A stretch of 64,000 nucleotides of DNA, taken from NCBI GenBank assembly GCA_963575745.1, contig CAUYUJ010003905.1, positions 1-64,000 on the forward strand. Direction: 5' to 3'. Every line of letters starts with the position of its first letter. Positions within the stretch are counted from its first letter, which is position 1. The position numbers were made by a program, and so were the translations under genes. Under the pieces are notes generated by a model. The model was not told the DNA's origin. It made no database searches and saw only the letters and a list, made by a program, of their open reading frames with translations. Positions 63,441-64,000 of this stretch are shown here, piece by piece. The stretch is from Prorocentrum cordatum. Taxonomy: Eukaryota > Sar > Dinophyceae > Prorocentrales > Prorocentraceae.

Positions 63441-64000
63441 AGAAGCCCACTCCGGCCGCAAGATGGCCCGAGAGACCGCCACGATGCCCCAAGAATCTCC
63501 CCACGAGGGCACGAGGAAGCAGCATCAACGCTCAAGAGGGCTTGAGGAGGCTGCCAAGGGCGCTTCAACATGATCCAATACGGCCCTGATGCGCTCCAAA
63601 CCACTCCGAGACGGCCCAGGAACGCTCCAAGACGGTCCAAGACGGCCCATGGGCGCTCCAAGACAGTCCAAGTGCGCTCCAAACCGCTCGGAGACGAAAC
63701 GCGCTCCACGACGCTACAAGATGACCTCAAGGCGGCCCAAGAGGTCTCGAAAACGCCCCAAGATCCCCAAAGAGGACTTCCAAGAGGGCCTGAGGGGCCC
63801 AAAGCGTAGATGTGATCTAGGTTGTTGAAATATTTTGAGCTTCTCGCCGATTCGGGCCAAGAAAGGCCCGAGACAGCTGTGAGAGTCCCCGAGACTGCGC
63901 CGAGACGGCCCAAGACGCTTCCAAGAAGGCCTCAAGATAGCCCAAGAAGGCCCAAGATGGTTCAAGAACGCTCTAGTTGATGGCCCAAGGCGGGCCCAAG
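63441..64000 (+). repeat. Phased CAAGA array, right edge
   Basis: GGCCCAAGA and GCTCCAAGACGG units at about 10-12 bp spacing run off the end of the window. Confidence 0.65.

Overview
The window looks like a large, repeat-saturated eukaryotic nuclear genome, probably a protist. A dinoflagellate is my best guess, at low confidence, from the reverse-transcriptase style (x-A-D-N motif C), nested repeats and mixed GC/AT low-complexity DNA. I recognise no host housekeeping gene, rRNA, tRNA, CRISPR array or bacterial operon. Nearly everything interpretable is mobile or tandemly repeated DNA, so most open frames here are not genes.

Layout. 1-11347: a mosaic of two SINE-like families. Family B has a head, several ~180-bp satellite monomers and a tail; family C is ~370-400 bp. 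Copies are joined head-to-tail and each ends in the same hairpin closing in ..CCAGT. 11348-17557: a nearly intact non-LTR retrotransposon (LINE1 here). Its ORF1 and ORF2 lie in one frame, separated by a single TGA. 17558-35889: more B/C mosaic with one TIR-bounded GC-rich family (E). 35890-38745: LINE2, 5'-truncated and frameshifted. 38776-42520: B/C mosaic. 42522-44172: LINE3, more strongly truncated. 44202-48277: diverged satellite (~175 bp), E copies and polypyrimidine tracts. 48278-50594: LINE4, an internally deleted derivative. 50595-56940: a third satellite subfamily (~161-178 bp) with another E copy. 56940-60120: microsatellites (TG, TA, CT, ATG, GAG, poly-T, TTG). 59740-64000: a GC-rich array in which CAAG/CTTG cores recur every 10-12 bp, with an orientation switch near 60.43-60.66 kb. 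It also contains an indel-free 44-bp tandem repeat at 61329-61812.

How the parts fit. LINE1 encodes a coiled-coil ORF1 protein, an APE-type endonuclease, a reverse transcriptase and a C-terminal RNase H. The catalytic motifs of this RNase H run in a rotated order (third Asp, fourth Asp, first Asp, Glu) instead of the usual Asp-Glu-Asp-Asp. LINE2 and LINE3 show the same order, and LINE4 keeps its last half. All four LINEs end in a short stem-loop, an A-rich tail, and then the same GGTTGACGG half-hairpin that ends every B and C element. This suggests either that the LINE machinery mobilises B and C through a shared 3' signal, or that the LINEs insert specifically into that hairpin. The strongest candidates for something undescribed are the permuted RNase H, the UGA-plus-stem-loop joining ORF1 to ORF2, and the shared hairpin system.
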